A DNA stretch of 12,949 nucleotides from Hyphomicrobiales bacterium. GTDB lineage: Bacteria > Pseudomonadota > Alphaproteobacteria > Rhizobiales > JAKIUO01. How positions within the stretch are numbered: position 1 is the first letter of the stretch; each line of letters starts with the position of its first letter. Below, piece by piece: positions 12,083 to 12,949 of the stretch. The stretch is taken from contig JALXEI010000257.1 of the NCBI GenBank assembly GCA_027069645.1, positions 1 through 12,949 on the forward strand, given 5' to 3'. Under the pieces are notes generated by a model. It worked only from the letters and a program-made list of their open reading frames with translations, ran no database searches and had not been told where the DNA came from. The position numbers and the translations under genes were made by a program.

Positions 12083-12733
12083 TCACGGTTTGACAGTTGT
12101 CAGTCCCAAAGCCTGCCAGTTTTGCATGCCACCGCGGTAATAGAACAGTTTGTCGGGCGGATAGCCGGCAGCCAGCAATCCGCGGATGGCGCGAGGTGAC
12201 TGGTCGCACCAGGGACCATTGCAGTATAGCAGTAACTGGCGGGCCTTGCTGAAGTTCCATCTGTTACTGCCGGTTTTAACGGCTCCCAGAATGGATAATA
12301 TGCGTCCAAGATAGGCATTGTTTCCTTTCGACAGCAGGGTGAAAGGAATATTCACAGAACCGGGAATGGTGCCTTTTTTGTAGAAGGCCGGAATGCGGGC
12401 ATCGACCAGCACGCCCTTTCCTTTTTCCACCTTGTCCTTGAGAAAATGGATCAGTTCAATTTCCCCGACAGTGTTGACCCCCTCTGCCACCCTGATCGGA
12501 TGGATGCAAAAGGGCGGGCAGGGTCTTGATGTCTTGGCAAAGCTGTTTGAAAGCTTGTGCGAAGTGTCCTGTATGCGCTGGATACGATAATCCCTGCCCT
12601 TCACATGGATATCAACATAGGGCATGTCTTTTGTAATGTTTACTTTTGCAGCGAACAGATTTCCGGAAGTCGGGACCTGGGCGAACAGGAAAATCAACAG
12701 GAACCGGAAGAGAGAACATGACCTTTTTCTCAT
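12083..12733 (-). CDS. Exported rhodanese-domain protein
   Basis: A 216-residue protein with an N-terminal signal-like segment (MRKRSCSLFRFLLIFLFAQV), placing the rest in the periplasm. Residues about 36-66 form a small beta-rich part, then comes a cysteine pair CPPFC (72-76) and the HPIRVAEGVNTVGEIE segment, followed by a rhodanese fold (about 97-213) with LVDAR (109-113), the active-site loop LYCNGPWCDQSP (169-180; Cys171 expected to carry the persulfide), and YYRGGMQNW (198-206). Rhodaneses transfer sulfane sulfur; the acceptor here is unknown. I chose ATG 12733 because it directly precedes the signal sequence, although the GAGGGG site (12747-12752) is 13 nt away; the frame stays open up to 12853, but the extra residues look noncoding. 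The LysM gene follows on the same strand after 124 nt. Confidence 0.85.
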   Translation of the reverse strand: MRKRSCSLFRFLLIFLFAQVPTSGNLFAAKVNITKDMPYVDIHVKGRDYRIQRIQDTSHKLSNSFAKTSRPCPPFCIHPIRVAEGVNTVGEIELIHFLKDKVEKGKGVLVDARIPAFYKKGTIPGSVNIPFTLLSKGNNAYLGRILSILGAVKTGSNRWNFSKARQLLLYCNGPWCDQSPRAIRGLLAAGYPPDKLFYYRGGMQNWQALGLTTVKP

Positions 12734-12914
12734 AGAACTGCGATAGCCCCTCAATTTATCCACGCCGGTAAATCCCTGATGCATGCCGGTGTGGTACTGA
12801 ATACAAGGTGCGCCATGTCTCTGCCGGAGGTAGCAGAACCATTGACGCGACAATCATCCATCCCCTTGGGTCATAAACTCATAAACAGGGTCGAAATGGC
12901 AGGAGCAGATTTGT

Positions 12915-12943
12915 TTTCCTGCAAGGCGCAAGTTCGCAGGAAA
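12915..12943. repeat. 8-bp inverted repeat at the window edge
   Basis: TTTCCTGC (12915-12922) pairs perfectly with GCAGGAAA (12936-12943) around a 13-nt loop, and CCTTTT follows to the window end. It may be a terminator read on the plus strand or an upstream element of the rhodanese gene. The window stops too soon to decide. Confidence 0.4.
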
Positions 12944-12949
12944 CCTTTT

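Noticed and set aside
12734..12853. 40-residue N-terminal extension of the rhodanese protein
   Set aside because: The signal sequence begins exactly at ATG 12733; an extension would bury it behind a polar segment that looks like noncoding sequence.

Overview
The window reads as a chromosomal segment of an alphaproteobacterium. The main evidence is the gene order hom - glpX - recJ, preceded by an AlaC/LL-diaminopimelate-aminotransferase-type transaminase; this order is a familiar alphaproteobacterial arrangement. A two-domain cold-shock protein followed by a DUF192 protein and tRNA-Pro fits the same group, and a CtrA-like TTAA-N7-TTAA site is consistent with it. Base composition is moderately GC-rich in genes, with AT-rich intergenic patches. 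A Rhodospirillales-like lineage is a guess, not a demonstration. I see no phage, plasmid, CRISPR or transposase genes.

Layout. 1-306: 3' end of a NeuD/PglD-type hexapeptide-repeat acyltransferase. 414-1454: argC (arginine biosynthesis), with its own plausible promoter. 1571-1783: a small orphan lipoprotein behind a long inverted repeat. 1947-5523: a tight plus-strand operon alaC - hom - glpX (gaps 19 and 27 nt), with a promoter whose -10 lies inside a 15-bp palindrome and an AT-rich hairpin terminator after glpX. 5524-6103: a 580-nt gap holding four copies of a GC-rich repeat family, two in each orientation, between glpX and recJ. 6104-7933: recJ, with a dyad overlapping its candidate promoter. 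8140-8214: tRNA-Glu(TTC). 8215-8863: a 649-nt gap with an AT-rich regulatory stretch. 8864-10045: the double cold-shock-domain protein and a DUF192 lipoprotein. 10153-10229: tRNA-Pro(TGG). 10309-12733 (minus strand): a rhodanese-domain exported protein, then a bitopic inner-membrane LysM protein, convergent with tRNA-Pro.

How the genes work together. argC, alaC and hom are amino-acid biosynthesis genes (arginine; alanine/transamination; the threonine-methionine branch of the aspartate family). glpX normally supplies fructose-1,6-bisphosphatase, but this copy lacks several residues that bind catalytic metal in the family (Asp to Met at residue 97, Glu to Gln at 227, and a rewritten GExExD loop at 68-72). 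It is probably inactive as a classical phosphatase or has changed function, and I rate this the strongest observation in the window. RecJ, the tRNAs and the cold-shock protein are housekeeping functions. The minus-strand pair are envelope proteins of unknown precise role.

I do not see a clear new multi-gene system. The items most worth following up are the divergent GlpX, the repeat cluster that separates glpX from recJ, the promoter-overlapping palindromes, and the LysM protein with its large cytoplasmic acidic, proline-rich domain.
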